NCBI GenBank assembly: GCA_021464525.1
Contig: JADRCO010000722.1
Location: 1 to 27,608, forward strand
DNA length: 27,608 nucleotides
DNA from: Rhizophagus sp. LPA8_4_AMF
Lineage: Eukaryota; Glomeromycota; Glomeromycetes; Glomerales; Glomeraceae
Reading direction: 5' to 3'
The position numbers and the translations under genes were made by a program. The notes below the pieces were generated by a model. The model worked only from the letters and a program-made list of their open reading frames with translations, searched no databases and was not told where the DNA came from. Position 1 is the stretch's first letter; each line of letters begins with the position of its first letter. Shown here one piece after another: positions 9,838 through 21,790 of this stretch.

Positions 9838-12207
9838 TCAATTAGCAATATGAGGATCATTCGAAAATAATAAAAATTCATGACTATCATCTTGACCTTC
9901 ATGATCCTCTTCATCAGATGTCGATGAAATATAAGAAATATTATCAGATGATGATTCCAAGGAACTACAATAGTCACTATTAGGTCCTATATCTGTAACT
10001 TTCTCAATTTCTAAATGTTTATTATTGTCATCACCGTTGCTCGTATTATCATCTTGAAGTTCATCGAAATTATTTCTTCGAGCATCGCCCTTTCTTTGAT
10101 TATCACCACCAGGATATCTTTGCCTACGTAACTCTCGCCGAAGTTCTTCACGACCTTTTTGAATTGTTCTTTCAATTCTAAGACGATTCGAAATCATATG
10201 CAATTTTGGCCAAGTTACTCGCTGACCAGATGTAATCATTAATTCAAGTCGCTCACGAGTTGGATCTTTTAAGATATAAAAGAAATCCGAAAAGCTTGAA
10301 TGAGGCCATATTGTTATGTTTCCTTCAAACTTTTGTAACCAAATGGAACTCCAATCCTGATCAGCAACTCTTGGCAAAAGTTCAAGATCACGTATCCATT
10401 TGAGCCATTTACTTAAGTCTAATTTCAAAAATTGTTCAATACTAGCAACCAAAAAACCGCCTCGCCAACCTTTTCCACGACGATGGGTTACTGGTCTACC
10501 AACTGAGCCACGAGGAGCATAAAAGAAAAGATGAATATGTGGATTAACCTGGGAAACGATGGTGTTCTTAACATTGAAATGCATATGTAAAGGTTGAACT
10601 GGAATATCCGTACGAAGAGATCCATCCTTCCACTTGTTACCATAGTTATATGGAATAATTGAACCGTCCTTCAACTTTTGCATTAATACAACAGGATTTA
10701 ATATACCAGGCACGGCAGCACTAGCGATAACTGACATAATAAGATTTTTTTAATATAAAACATTAAAAATACTGAAAAAACTTTCTTATAATTTTTTACC
10801 TGCTGACCAAATAACACAGTCAGGTGCAGTTATATAATTCAAGACTTTGGGAGGAGAATGTGGATCGTAGGAAATAACTGAAATATTTAAAATTCTTCCT
10901 GTTCTTTCATATGCTTCCATGAAAGTCAAACTTCCTTTAGTAACCCACTGAATTTTCCGAGACCAATCACATGAATCAAATCTAGCACCAGTTTTCCACC
11001 ATCTTAGTACCCAAACGGTAATTGGATCAGAACATGCCGTTAGGCGCGTATGTAATTCAGGAGTCAATACTTGTTCCAGCTCCTCATCAGTTCTTACACA
11101 AACCAATGCAGCTATCAATCCACCTGCACTAGTTCCAGTAAATACAATTGGTAAAAGTTTTGCATCAAAAAGAGCTTTTACAACACCTAGATGATAATAT
11201 CCAAAACTAGCACCGCCGCTAAGACAGAGCGCTGTGCGTCCATAATTTTTGTAAGTATTTTTAAAGAGTTCATGTTTATCTTTAATTGATAATAATTTAG
11301 ATTTTCTTGCAAACTCAAGAGATTCGGTTACTAAAAAAGGTGCGTAAGAGATAAAATATATTAATTTCAATTTGGAAAATTGTACTTTTACATGTAGATA
11401 ACGAACCTTCATCAACATATTCCTCGATAATGTTTTTTGTTCCATAATAAGAATGAGAATATAGTCTAGTATTTTCTACCCCAGCATAATTATTCTTGAC
11501 ACAATCTTGAAGTAAATTTTTCAATTTTTGTAAATTTTCGTTAGTTTCTTCTTGACGTAAAGATTTCAAATCTCGATTGACTTTTTTTAATAGGCTATAA
11601 TCGTAATATCCAAATGGAATTTCCTTTTTCCATTCATCATATTTAAAATAGGAATCTAATTGTTTTGCAGCTTCAATCCATTCCTCATAATTGTTGGTAT
11701 TACGCATTACTTCTCTTAAGATTCGACTTACTCCTCGCCTTAATTTTAAAAAGAAACATTAATTTTACTTGAAAGATACATCTTTTTAATAATAAAATTT
11801 TACCATTGATAAAAATATTCCCAAAAATTAACGATTTGTCGAATAAAAATGTAAAAAAATACTTCGAAAAGAATAATCGAGAAAATAATAATCTATGTAA
11901 TAAAAATTATATTTATAAAAATGATGTTACACAACTGTGACCAGTAAGATCATCATTTGAATAAAAATTTATAACTTACTATTAAAGGATATCTAACGAT
12001 ATGGTATGAATAACCCTCAAATTCGCTAGGAATTCTTTTCTTCCTTTTTACTCTTTGACGAATTGGCATAAAATCTGTTACTGCTGCAATATGTTCTGTT
12101 TGATCTGATTCAGGATCTTCTGAAAGTGCTTTAAAGAAAGCTTTAACATGCTCTTCATTAACATATTCCAATTCCAATTCCTTTGAATTTATGAAGTTAT
12201 TTGTCAT
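9838..12207 (-). CDS. Patatin-type triacylglycerol lipase (TGL3/4/5 - SDP1 family), 5 exons
   Basis: The minus-strand exons are 11980-12207, 11804-11892, 11407-11738, 10800-11330 and 9838-10730, giving 2073 nt and 690 residues with all phases consistent. The protein has a basic, acidic-patched N-terminus (1-76). A very hydrophobic segment coded mainly by the 89-nt second exon follows (about 77-95). It runs into the DUF3336 domain (FWEYFYQW...NYEEWIEAAKQLD). The patatin domain has the LSGGAS oxyanion loop (about 254-259), GTSAG with nucleophile Ser284, and DGS with the probable catalytic Asp429, followed by ASAAVPGILNPV. The C-terminal tail is basic, then Asp/Ser-rich. Family members hydrolyse stored triacylglycerol on lipid droplets. 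For an AM fungus, which lives on plant-derived lipids stored as triacylglycerol, this is a central mobilising step (inference). It sits tail-to-head behind the focadhesin-like gene, 215 bp away. It may equally be called TGL4- or TGL5-like. Confidence 0.9.
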
Positions 12208-12604
12208 TTTAATTTATTAACATATGATAAAATATGTATTTTGGCAATTTTCAATTTATTTCTTTATTTATTAATTTTCTTTTTTTATGATTATTATCTA
12301 TCACAAGTTTGTTTAATTAAAGCTTAGGGAAAGTAGGCTTTTATATATAATTGTTGATAGAATCCACGATTACGTCATAAGCGAAATGTTATTTAACATT
12401 TATTAAATAGATCTGGCGCTAATAAACGGCCTTAGCACCCACAATGATCGTCAAAATTTGTCGAATGACACACCTCATACGTCGGCTCATGTTAATGATG
12501 TAATTTTTTTATATTTGCAGAAACCTATTTGTAATGTAACCTTGTACTATAGGATTAAAAAAAAAAATTTATTAAATAAAAAAAAACTACCTAAATTTAT
12601 AAAA
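12208..12604. promoter_or_regulatory. Lipase upstream region with TTACGTCAT box
   Basis: These 397 bp lie between the lipase start and the 3' end of the next gene. They contain TTACGTCAT at 12370-12378 and otherwise AT-rich sequence. The open frame at 12458-12655 on the plus strand has no recognisable product and is not called. Confidence 0.3.
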
Positions 12605-14008
12605 TCAAATCTTTTCACGTTTAATTGCAACCCATTTACAAGATTTCTTCTTTGAGAAATCAATGATTTCATTGGTATTAATCGATTCTCGACGACATTT
12701 CCTTTTTCCCAAAGTGTGAATAACACCTTTGCCTTCAATTCTTTTTCTATTCAATTCAATATCAGACTTTTCAACTTTTTCAACTTTGATTTTAATATCA
12801 TTAATATCAGATTTTTTTTCTAGTTTTTGAAATTCGATATTAGAGGGTTCCTGCTTGAACGATGAATTAGGAACTAATGGAATAAATGGATTATTTAAAG
12901 AATCAACAACGTTAACCGAATTTTCGGTATATAATAAATTTATGTCAAATATTTTATCTTGAGGAGTTTGTACATCAGAATCCCGATGATCAGTACATTT
13001 TTCCACTTTAACAGAACGAAGTTTATCTGGCGGAGTTGAATTGTGATTTTCTAAATGAGAATTTTTTTTGTTCTCATTTTCAGAAGGATACCAATTTAAC
13101 TTTTGATATGAAAATAAAGATTCCGGAATTATCTCACTTAGTTTCAACCAGTAAGTAGGTCGATAGTGAAGATGTAGAGCGGCTAAAGCTTTGCCATCCG
13201 GCTTCCAGCCAATATAAGGTTTCGTACGAGTTTGACCCATTAATGAACCAGATTTTTCAACAAAGGCAGTCGTTATATTGATTCCATGTATTGGCCCTTT
13301 ATTCTCATTTAAGGGAATTTGTTGAAGAGTATAATTGGGTATTTCAGGGGATTTGAGCCCTTTTACAGCCTTGTAAAAGTAAACAGAAACGCAACCCATT
13401 CCGCCATATTTAGAGTGACTTTCAGATAAATTATTCACTGTATTTCTCATGTCATTTCCATCGATCCATAAAGTGGGATTAAACTTTAAAAAATAACTCT
13501 TCTTGTTATCTTTATCCGTAAAGGTATCGATTCTCTCAACGGAATTAGAATCTAATAAATGTAGGATGAAGTCACTCATTCCGTCGATAAAAATGACAGC
13601 CAATATTGGATTTTGTCGGGTGGCAACATATGACCAAATCCTGATTGAAAATTGCAATCCAGATTCGGGTACTGATACAAACCAATTATGAGTACTATGT
13701 AGATAAAATATAAAAAATATAAAATTCGAGATGAAGTTTACAATATATATAAATAAATAAAGTGTATATATATTCATTATTACCTGTAAGTTTTTTTGCT
13801 CATATCATGACGAACATATGAAGGAGTTGTTGAAACATACTATTTAAAGAGAAGAAAAATATATTAACCTAAATATATTAAGATATGTTAAAAATAAATA
13901 GTAAAATGATTAAATAAAAACCTCTCTACAATCTTTTACAGGGTCACTAAATTCTGAAAGTTGAGTATTATCGACAAGAATATCAAGTCCATATTTAAGA
14001 AAAAACAT
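12605..14008 (-). CDS. DUF7918-like protein with charged C-terminal tail, 3 exons
   Basis: The minus-strand exons are 13922-14008, 13784-13839 and 12605-13694. They give 1233 nt and 410 residues, joined in phase (CRE|YVSTTP and KKTY|STHNW). The N-terminal ~150 residues form one globular domain: a short strand (YGLDILVDNTQLSEF), a middle containing WFVSVPESGLQFSIRIW and AVIFIDGMSDF, and a closing GGMGCVSVYFYKA strand. This order (a G-x-L-x-I-x-V-D start, an extended middle with a YIDG-like turn, then G-x-I-x-V-x-x-Y/W-R) matches the fungal DUF7918 family, whose function is unknown. Residues after about 200 are rich in Lys, Glu, Asp and Asn with basic clusters near the end (RKRIEGKG, KRKCRRES, KKKSCKW) that could be nuclear localisation signals. 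A nuclear role is inference. The first ATG after an in-frame gap was chosen. Confidence 0.7.
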
Positions 14009-14672
14009 GTTAATAGGAAAGTTGAGGTGAATAGGAAAAGGTGAATAGAAAAGTTAAAGCGGAAACAAGTAAATCAAGGACTTTGGGACTTTTTATAGCT
14101 TTTTATAAGGGATGATAATTATGCAATTTGAATAAATTTGATAAATCTGGAATCATATATTTGTTGATTTCGAAATTTCGAACGCGTCATAATTTCAATG
14201 TTTCACATCTTTATTCATCTTATTTATTTCGTCACCTGATTCACCAGTGATCGGTAACTTGAGTAAATACCTATGACTCATGTTATTTCATGTTCTAATG
14301 TCTACAACCCTAATTTTTGCTCATTTGATCGTAAATTCGGTTTGATATTACTAATTCGATGCAATTGTTTCTCTCATTTATTCAATTTGGCAGCTTGCTA
14401 ATTCAACCGAAATCCAAATAAAAAAAAAATTATGGAAAAGATAAAATCTCGTTATCCTGCTATAATAAGTATTGGAATCAACTCGTATAATTGTATTCAG
14501 ACTTTAGATTATAACACATAATAATCTATAATGATTATTATTAAATAAGAAATTATTAAAAAATCAATAAATTTATTTTATTTTATTTTAGTCAAAATAG
14601 AAATTTCATGTTAAAAAAAGAAAGAAATATATACTAATAATTAACTAGCTATTTACTTCGATCATGACGTTC
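14009..14672. other. Intergenic gap, no gene seen
   Basis: This is 664 bp of AT-rich DNA between the start of the DUF7918-like gene and the 3' end of the MYND gene. No open frame, RNA gene or strong repeat was found. A GCGTCATAAT box near 14183 resembles the ACGTCAT boxes in front of neighbouring genes but is only partly matched. Confidence 0.4.
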
Positions 14673-17600
14673 CTATTTTAAAATCCTCTTGACTCTTGAG
14701 ACTTTAATACAGTCTACTTTCCTGTGTCTTTTCAGATCTTCTTTTTGACAATTTCTACTACAATAATACACTGATTTACACTTTGAACATATTTTTGCAG
14801 TATACTTTCTACATCGCTTGCATACATTTACTTCATCATATTCTTTATATTCGGTTTCATTATCCCACTTATTATGACATACATTTTTTTGCGTCGCCTT
14901 GGATAAGGTTATCATCTCTGCAGATGAAAGAATCACTCTTGAACCTATATTAAATTCTAAATCCAGTCTTTATGATTATCATAGAATGGAATTGGAAGAT
15001 GAAACGATATCATTATTATAGGTGCCTTTATAGAACTTATGGAAACACTATCAAAGTAATAATAATTTGGCTCTCGATTTTTTGAAGTATTATTGTTGTG
15101 TTTATTTTTTTTTGTTGTGAAATTGCTGGTGATAGGTTTGATAGGTTTAATTAATCGTAGCCATATCATCTCTGTTTCTGGACATACTGTTTTCATAAAT
15201 TTACCAGTATACCATTCAGGAGTGTGCATTTTTTCCTTATCTATATTATTAGTTTCCCATTTCAAAGAGTATCTCGCAACAGGTACTTCTAAATCATTAA
15301 GTTCCTTAAGTTTCGAAACAAAAGGCAAACAAAAATGCAATGACATAAAAGTCTTCAACTCAACAAGGTGCATTGCAAAATTTGGAATATACTTAAAAAA
15401 TCCCTTAGATGTAAAAAGGGATTGCAATAATTGTGCCATTATTTCTTCAGAAAATCGAATATTCATTATTTGAAACAAACGTACAAGTATATTAATACTG
15501 AGTCCATGAATACGTTTGTTATGAGCAGTACAACAAGCACTTGCAACTGATATCACACCATTAATTAATGTATTAAGCTTTCCTTCTTTATCTTTGGCTA
15601 AATCAAATTCCCATGTAACATATACAGCATAATCTTTAGAGTAAGCATTTACAAACGTAATGCCTGTTAATTTTGAAAGAATATTTAGACTTAAACCAAG
15701 TTTTTGTTCAACAAATTCTTCCATAGAATTGTCAGGCGGATTATGCAACTTTATTAGTTGCAGAGTCAATTGAGAATTATCCTTTAATCTAGGTGCAGCT
15801 GCAAAGATTATATTCAGAAGTGATACATGATCAGCTAAATTTGAGCAGTCAATAGCGTTGAACCTCACAGATGGAGGCAATTGACAGAGTAGAGTGTCGA
15901 TGATATCTCCCAAAACTGGCATAACTTGAATATGAACTGAAGAAGTTTTATGTAATGATGCACGTAAGGATGCAAACTTTGGTAGTAAAGACAATAATAA
16001 ATAATCGTAAAGTGTTAACGGTTGGTCATCATCATCATCATCTGAATCCTCACTATTTTCAGTATTGACTTGAAATGTACGAAATATACAAGAAGTTGGG
16101 TAGACATCATATTCCATTGCAGGAACTGTTAACATTGTGACATTAGGCTTATCTTGTATACTAGAATATACATCAATGTAAGATCGAGCTTGATTACTAA
16201 TTGGTAACTGACAATAAGCATATTCTTTAATATCTTCATCCACGTAATAGCATTCTTTAAGGTTTCTTAAAATTTCAATTTCAGGTGAAACTTTTCTATC
16301 CATTGTAAAACTGAATAAATGAATGGCGTCCCAATTCAGGGCAAAAGCTGAGAGTGAATTACTTTTCCAATATTGTAACGTTTGTAATATAAAAAATTCT
16401 GTATTTGATGAATAATCAAATGAAATCCAAGTGGGAAGTTTATTATTGGAACTATCGTTATTGCATTTATTAGCTTTAATATTATTTTATTTTCAAAAGA
16501 TTCAATTAGACTATGTATGCAACTATTCATGTTATTATAGGTATCATCGCTAATAACTTTTTCAGCCCACACTGATAATATTTCCATTACGCCAATAACA
16601 AAATTTTTATTCCATTGACCATATATACCCTTTTTGTTTGATGAGGATGGTGGCTTTGGGTCTGGTAATCTATTGATCATTTCAAGAAGTACTAAATTAC
16701 GAGAAAGCACTGTCGGATTGAAATTATTGATTGTAAAAAGTAGATTGATGTTGTAGTTAGTATGGTTTTCTAATGACATTGTAAGGTCATATACTGTTTC
16801 AACGATGTTAGATAAATCATTAATGCCACCTAAAAATATTGATATTTTTTTGTCAAAAATAGTTGTTCCGGTTGTTGAAGTCACTTTTGTAGTCAAATGT
16901 TCTGAGTTGACACCGAAATTTTTTAATAGATTGAAACCATATGTATTACTAATAGCATAGAGAAGTGACTCTTCATAAAATAAATGAATTCCTGGTCGAT
17001 TAGAAGAGATGTTAAAATTAATAAAATTTTGATCATTTGATTCATCAAGATAATCAACTCCAATTTTATTATCGATCATTTCAATTGGAGCTAGGCAAGT
17101 GATGTTTCTCCTCTTGTTAGAATGAATACTGTTATTTTTTATAACCACTTTTCCCTGATAATTGAAGCCAACTTCAATACCATATGATCTATTATTGTGA
17201 ATATTATTCTTTAAAATAACAGCATCTGTACCTCCTTTGATAATACATCCAGAAGTAATACCATTTGCTATTTCATTATTTTCCATTCGCACATTAGCTC
17301 CAAAGTCTACGCTAACACCAAAAGAACCATTCTTCAAAATTCGATTATTTTGTAACACAGCAAGTGTTTGTGAAGGTTTTGTGTAAAATTCTCTAGGAGG
17401 CAGTGGCTTAATAGGTGTACCGAAGGAATTATGAATATAGTCATGAATAAATTGATTAATTTTTATTGATGGTGCTGGTTCCCGGTTTCCATGGACCAAA
17501 ATTCCTTCTGCAAGGTTGTTGTGGATATCATTATTAATAAGAATGATTTCTTTGGCGTCTAACCATGCCATAACACCTCTACTGCTGCGATAAATTTCAT

Positions 17601-18510
17601 TATTCTCAGCATGTAAACTCGATCCATGTCGCACTTCAAATGCACTCATTCCTATATTATAAATGTTGCAACTTGTGATCTTGGCTTTGCTATCATTAGC
17701 TATCAAAATACCACCATTATCTCCTGCCGAATTGGCAACAACACATTTGTCCATAGAAAGTGTTGCTTTGTTATGAATGCAAATGGGAGGTGCTGTACCA
17801 GAACATTTAGTAAACCAACAATTATTTACAAAAGCTTGGGATGCTCCCATATGTAAAGAGTGTCCTTAAGTACATTCGATATGAATGTTATATAGTATAA
17901 GTTTACTATTATAACCCAAAATTGTATGTTTTTTAGTATAGTTTTTGATTGTCACATTACCGATTCCTATGATCACAACGCTTTTTTCATAAATAGGTAA
18001 AGTAACTGTATATGTACCAGGTTTAAGAATCAAAACTTTGTCTTCGATTAACCAATGGAGTGATAATTCATTAACTACTTCATTGTTAAGCCGGATATTC
18101 CGCGGAGGTGGAAAAGGCATCCTTTTACATTGTTGGTTAAAGAATTTGGCATCACGATCAGTCTTTCCCAATACCGTAGCAATTAAAATATTAGCATATG
18201 CACATATTGGATTGTTAATTGCAGCATATATCTTTGCAATCATACTGTAAGCTTCTTTATTATATATGGCATCTAAACTAATAGACGTGTCGAGGTAATC
18301 CAAAGCTTCAAGTTGCTTTTCTTTTGTTGTATTACTATTTTCAATAATAGCTTTTGCGAGGTGGAAATAAATTGTTGACAATTCTTTTCGTTCTTTGTAT
18401 GAAAGTTGCGAGAATAATTGTCCTGAAAGAAACGCTTTAGGATGTCTGTCCTGGAAATTTGTCAATTCCCGCATGTGGATTTCAAACTTAGAAATGCCAT
18501 TGGATTCCAT
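14673..18510 (-). pseudogene. Broken helical / beta-helix / DUF4470-like / MYND zinc-finger gene
   Basis: Open pieces 17866-18510, 16336-17850, 14957-16303 and 14673-14936 follow one another on the minus strand as one protein of roughly 1270 residues. The order is an N-terminal helical segment (about 1-150); a right-handed parallel beta-helix with many N-N-x-I rungs (NNIHNNRS, NNEIANG; about 170-480); a DUF4470-like region (FLGGINDLSNIVETVYDL, then PTVLSRNLVLLEMI); a long helical domain with an acidic run (EDSDDDDDDQ); and a C-terminal MYND finger (CKRCRKYTAKICSKCKSVYYCSRNC cut into C-x2-C, C-x2-C, YYC-x3-C, H-x3-C). There are three breaks: an in-frame TAA at 17866-17868, a one-base shift near 16474-16490 and another near 14958-14966. 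The sequence beyond each break stays family-like (SAFALNWDAIHLFSF is read before the third piece). That means a very recent pseudogene or assembly errors. No GT-AG intron repairs them. Confidence 0.75.
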
Positions 18511-19500
18511 ATCAAAGAATTCTTTTATTTCTATGCGAAGAGAGAAAAGAGGAGTACAGGCTAATATATAGTGAACGTTTCAAAATAGGTTATTTCTTTT
18601 CAGTTAAATTATTTATAAAGGTCTAGCAATTTGATATATGAGCGGTGTATTTATTAAAAAAAAAAGGAGCATCAAAGGTGTAATACATTAATTTAATAGT
18701 ACATTAACGAAGTGTAATCCACTCACAAATATAAATTTATTTGTTTTTTTTTAAAAAAAAACTACATTACTGTGGAATTCTCTGATCGGTATTATATAAT
18801 AGAGTCAGCGGTTTTCAAATAAAATAAAATAAAGTTTCATATTTTCATATTATGCACTATACTAACCATATACAACATACAGTGCATAAAGACCAATTAT
18901 CATGTATTATTATACTTCAATAATACCATAACAAAAAAACAATTACTTGCAATGCATAATTTTCACATTTATTTTATGACGTTTACATAGAAAAAGCGAA
19001 TTTAACTTTAATCGCTTAGCTCAGAACCCTTTTTTTTCATGGGTGTCTATAAAGAAATTCTGATAATGTACGGCTTATATAGTGGGCGTTCCCGTTTCAA
19101 AGGAAGTTTAATTTCGAACTATTGTATATTTTTTAATTCAATAATAAATTAAGTAATTCTTCTATACTGTATAATCATACATCCGTAATGAAATGCTATT
19201 TTGTATTCAGTTTAAGCATTATATCTCATGAAAATCAATCTTATTGTTGCATGTAGGCATTGCAATGCATGATCGTTTTATAAACTTGTTTTTTAACAAT
19301 AACCTCCAACACCCGTTTTACATTTTTGCATAACTCTAAATCCTCTGAATTTTGGAAAACTTGATATTGTTTGGATTTTTATTTGTACATAAAATTTTTT
19401 CTGAACTGTATAAAAATACCACCCTGTCGTTGTTGTATGTGACCATAAAGGTATTCCCAATCCCCAAAAGCAATGCCCTTCTTAGGGCACTTACAAATTG
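18511..19500. other. Gene-poor interval upstream of the MYND gene
   Basis: No coding sequence is supported here. A TATGACGTTTAC box lies near 18976, an ACGTCAT-like site on the other strand. ATTATGCA/TGCATAAT words recur at about 18865, 18890 and 18955, possibly an old inverted element. No tRNA- or snRNA-like sequence was recognised. Confidence 0.35.
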
Positions 19501-19529
19501 GATACATTTTGAATGAAACCTATATTAAT

Positions 19530-20035
19530 CGAGTATTTTTTCAGTAATACGAATAAGTTCTTCATGTGCCTTCATTACATAATCAAAATTTCATCACTCA
19601 CTATTTCAAGTTGGGGAAGCAAATTAATTTCTTTACTAGTAATTCTCCTGACAATATGAGGTTCAGCATGAAGAATTGGTGAAATGTACTCGTTACGCAT
19701 TGCCTCGTTGCCATCAGTTCCCATGTTGCGAGACCTACGTTTTATGTCTGTAATGCATTGTTACAATTCTACATCATCATTAGTAGTGAGTGGGAAGGAG
19801 GACTTTGTAAATTGAGGAATGTCAGAAGGACTGTTACCATCAATCCTAAATCATTTTAAGACACTGCGTAAGTCTGTTAAAGTCTTATACGAAGAATACG
19901 GTCCTTTCCTTTTTTTCACACAAACCTTCGCTGGTCCTCCTTTTAATCCATACTAACTTCGAAACGTTTCTTCTGTTGTTATTTCAAGAAAGGTACAATC
20001 GATTACTTCTTGCTCACAAATCAAGGGGCTCTTCT
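19530..20035 (-). pseudogene. Decayed copy of a multicopy Rhizophagus-type family
   Basis: The minus-strand translation shows short conserved islands typical of a large hypothetical-protein family in Rhizophagus: GNEAMRNEYISPILHAEPHI followed by KEINLLPQLEIVSDE, preceded by YSSYKTLTDLRSV and FRIDGNSPSDIPQF. The islands are in order, but the reading is interrupted several times and the ends are missing. It is a fossil with no intact product. The function of the family is not established from this sequence. Confidence 0.55.
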
Positions 20036-20284
20036 TTAACTTGGATATTTTTTTTACAAAAAAATTCAATAGGACTAAATATCATATTTATTTATGTCTT
20101 TTCTCGTAGCATTTAGTGTTACTATAGCGTCAAGTAATTTGACTGTCGCTATGATTGGCCCACAAAATCTGGGGTGTCTCAAAAATTAGAGTTAGGTTGT
20201 TAGGGTATAGATTATAATTTTCAAATTGTACTAACGAATGAATCCGAAATAACACTACAATGAGTCAATAAAATTTACGTAAAA

Positions 20285-20990
20285 AATATTTGAATGTTTG
20301 GAGTGTAATCAAGAAAGACAGATTATAATTGAACATGTAATGCAAACCAAGTGTTAAAATCGGTCAAGAAAATGCTCAGCTATTCGCAAACGAACATTAT
20401 ATTAGAGTGGATGCCATATGAAAGGTTTATATATAAATTTCTTACAAAAGCGCGGGTTTGGCAAAATATATAAATCAAAATGGGTGGATGAATAGAATCA
20501 GTAATAAAAAAAAAATGAATGGGGATAGAAATCGTCCAATGAGTTAGTAGCTTATCATGAAAATCTCGAAATTAATATACATATGTATTTTATAAATATA
20601 CGTAACATATGTACGATTACGTATTATAGGAAACTTGATTTAGCATTTATTAAAGTTATTCGCTCAAGATCCAGAAACGAAAACCATATGATGGTCTTGG
20701 AATATTCAGAGAATGAAAAATTTACGATAACAAGAATCGCAAGAAGTTGTTTGCAAAACTAGATTAAACTACTTTATAATATTGCACTTGGACTTAGCCT
20801 AACTCATGATAAATTTCATTAACAGGATTTACAGGATTACACTAACAAAAGTACCTACCAAACTTTTAAAGCATTTATATTTTCCAAATTCGAATCTTGC
20901 TTCTGTGTCTAATTATAATAATAAAAACGGTGCTATTTTGAGATATAACCGTAAGTTCAACACCTATTTTTTTATTAATAAATGCTAGAT
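20285..20990 (+). pseudogene. Relic of a tyrosine-kinase-like protein kinase gene
   Basis: The islands occur in the order of the expanded Rhizophagus kinase family. A cysteine-bearing N-terminal piece (ECNQERQ) is followed by WMPYERF just before the kinase domain, then the glycine loop and following strand GFGKIYKSKWVD. After that come AQDPETKT and MVLEYSENE (the hinge region) and LLYNIALGLSLTHD, which leads into the degenerate catalytic-loop region. They lie in different frames with several stops, and the C-terminal half of the kinase is missing. Nothing suggests expression. Gene families of this type have hundreds of members in AM fungi, so decayed copies are expected. Confidence 0.7.
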
Positions 20991-21780
20991 TATACTTGCA
21001 AAGACTCAAATGGTTCAACATATGGAAACATGTGACAATGTAATCTATATGCGTAGTGAAATTATGTGCTGAAAGGAATAAAAAAAGGCTAGTTTGCAAG
21101 TTTGCAAAGAACCCATATTTTAATATTCGAAAAATTTTGATAATTTTTTTTAAAAATTAATTTGGAAAATTTCCATAAAATATAACCTAAAAGCGCGATA
21201 TAAGGAATTCCACTGACTTTTTTCCGCAGGCGTTTCCTCGAGCAAGAGGAGTAGCTTGCCTAACAATTTTTGTTAAAACTACCTAGAATTGTCTGGGGAT
21301 CGCTGGTTATCACAATAAACCTTATATTTATAAATAAAGATTATCGTAATATTATTTTATCGTAATTGGAAAGCTAAAATTTAAAATTTATTTGAACGCT
21401 AATAGCAACATAACAAATTTTAAAAGCATTGATTTGTATGAATTGTATATGTATATATTACTTTTATGCCATAAACTGTGATAATAATTTATAATAATTT
21501 TTGGACAATATTTAATTAATATAAATCGTAATTTTAACGTACATGATTATCAAATTTTACAAAAATTTGTAGTATGAAGAGGATGAAGTTAATCCCAAAT
21601 TAAATACAATAGCATTAATAGCATTTAGGTAATAGCAACATATAAATCTATCAATAATTATAATAATTGTCCGGAAGGACTATTCCCTACCCCTTTTTAC
21701 AATTTTTTTTTGGTAATACGGTACAATAATTTAATTGTTGTTCTTGATAATCTGTTTTTACCATTTAAGGTTCGTGTCAC
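20991..21780. other. Intergenic, no gene seen
   Basis: This is AT-rich DNA without supported coding sequence. A slightly GC-richer patch at 21195-21300 contains a small hairpin (CCTC, six-base loop, GAGG, near 21237-21250), but no known RNA class was recognised there. Confidence 0.35.
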
Positions 21781-21790
21781 AGTTAAACAA

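Noticed and set aside
14673-14936. Independent small MYND protein
   Set aside because: The first codon is GTG, not ATG, and upstream residues in this frame continue the preceding domain; it is the C-terminal end of the long gene.
15093-15473. 126-codon plus-strand open frame
   Set aside because: It is antisense to the well-supported helical domain of the MYND gene and has no recognisable product.
14957-16303. Separate gene starting at the ATG at 16303
   Set aside because: The same frame continues upstream with family-like sequence (SAFALNWDAIHLFSFTM), so this ATG is internal to a larger broken gene.
20806-21099. Open frames on both strands near the kinase relic
   Set aside because: They are chance frames; the plus-strand one overlaps the relic's end in part, and neither shows a domain.
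21195-21300. GC-richer patch as a possible tRNA, snRNA or other RNA gene
   Set aside because: No cloverleaf, A/B boxes or known snRNA motif could be drawn; only a four-base-pair hairpin is evident.
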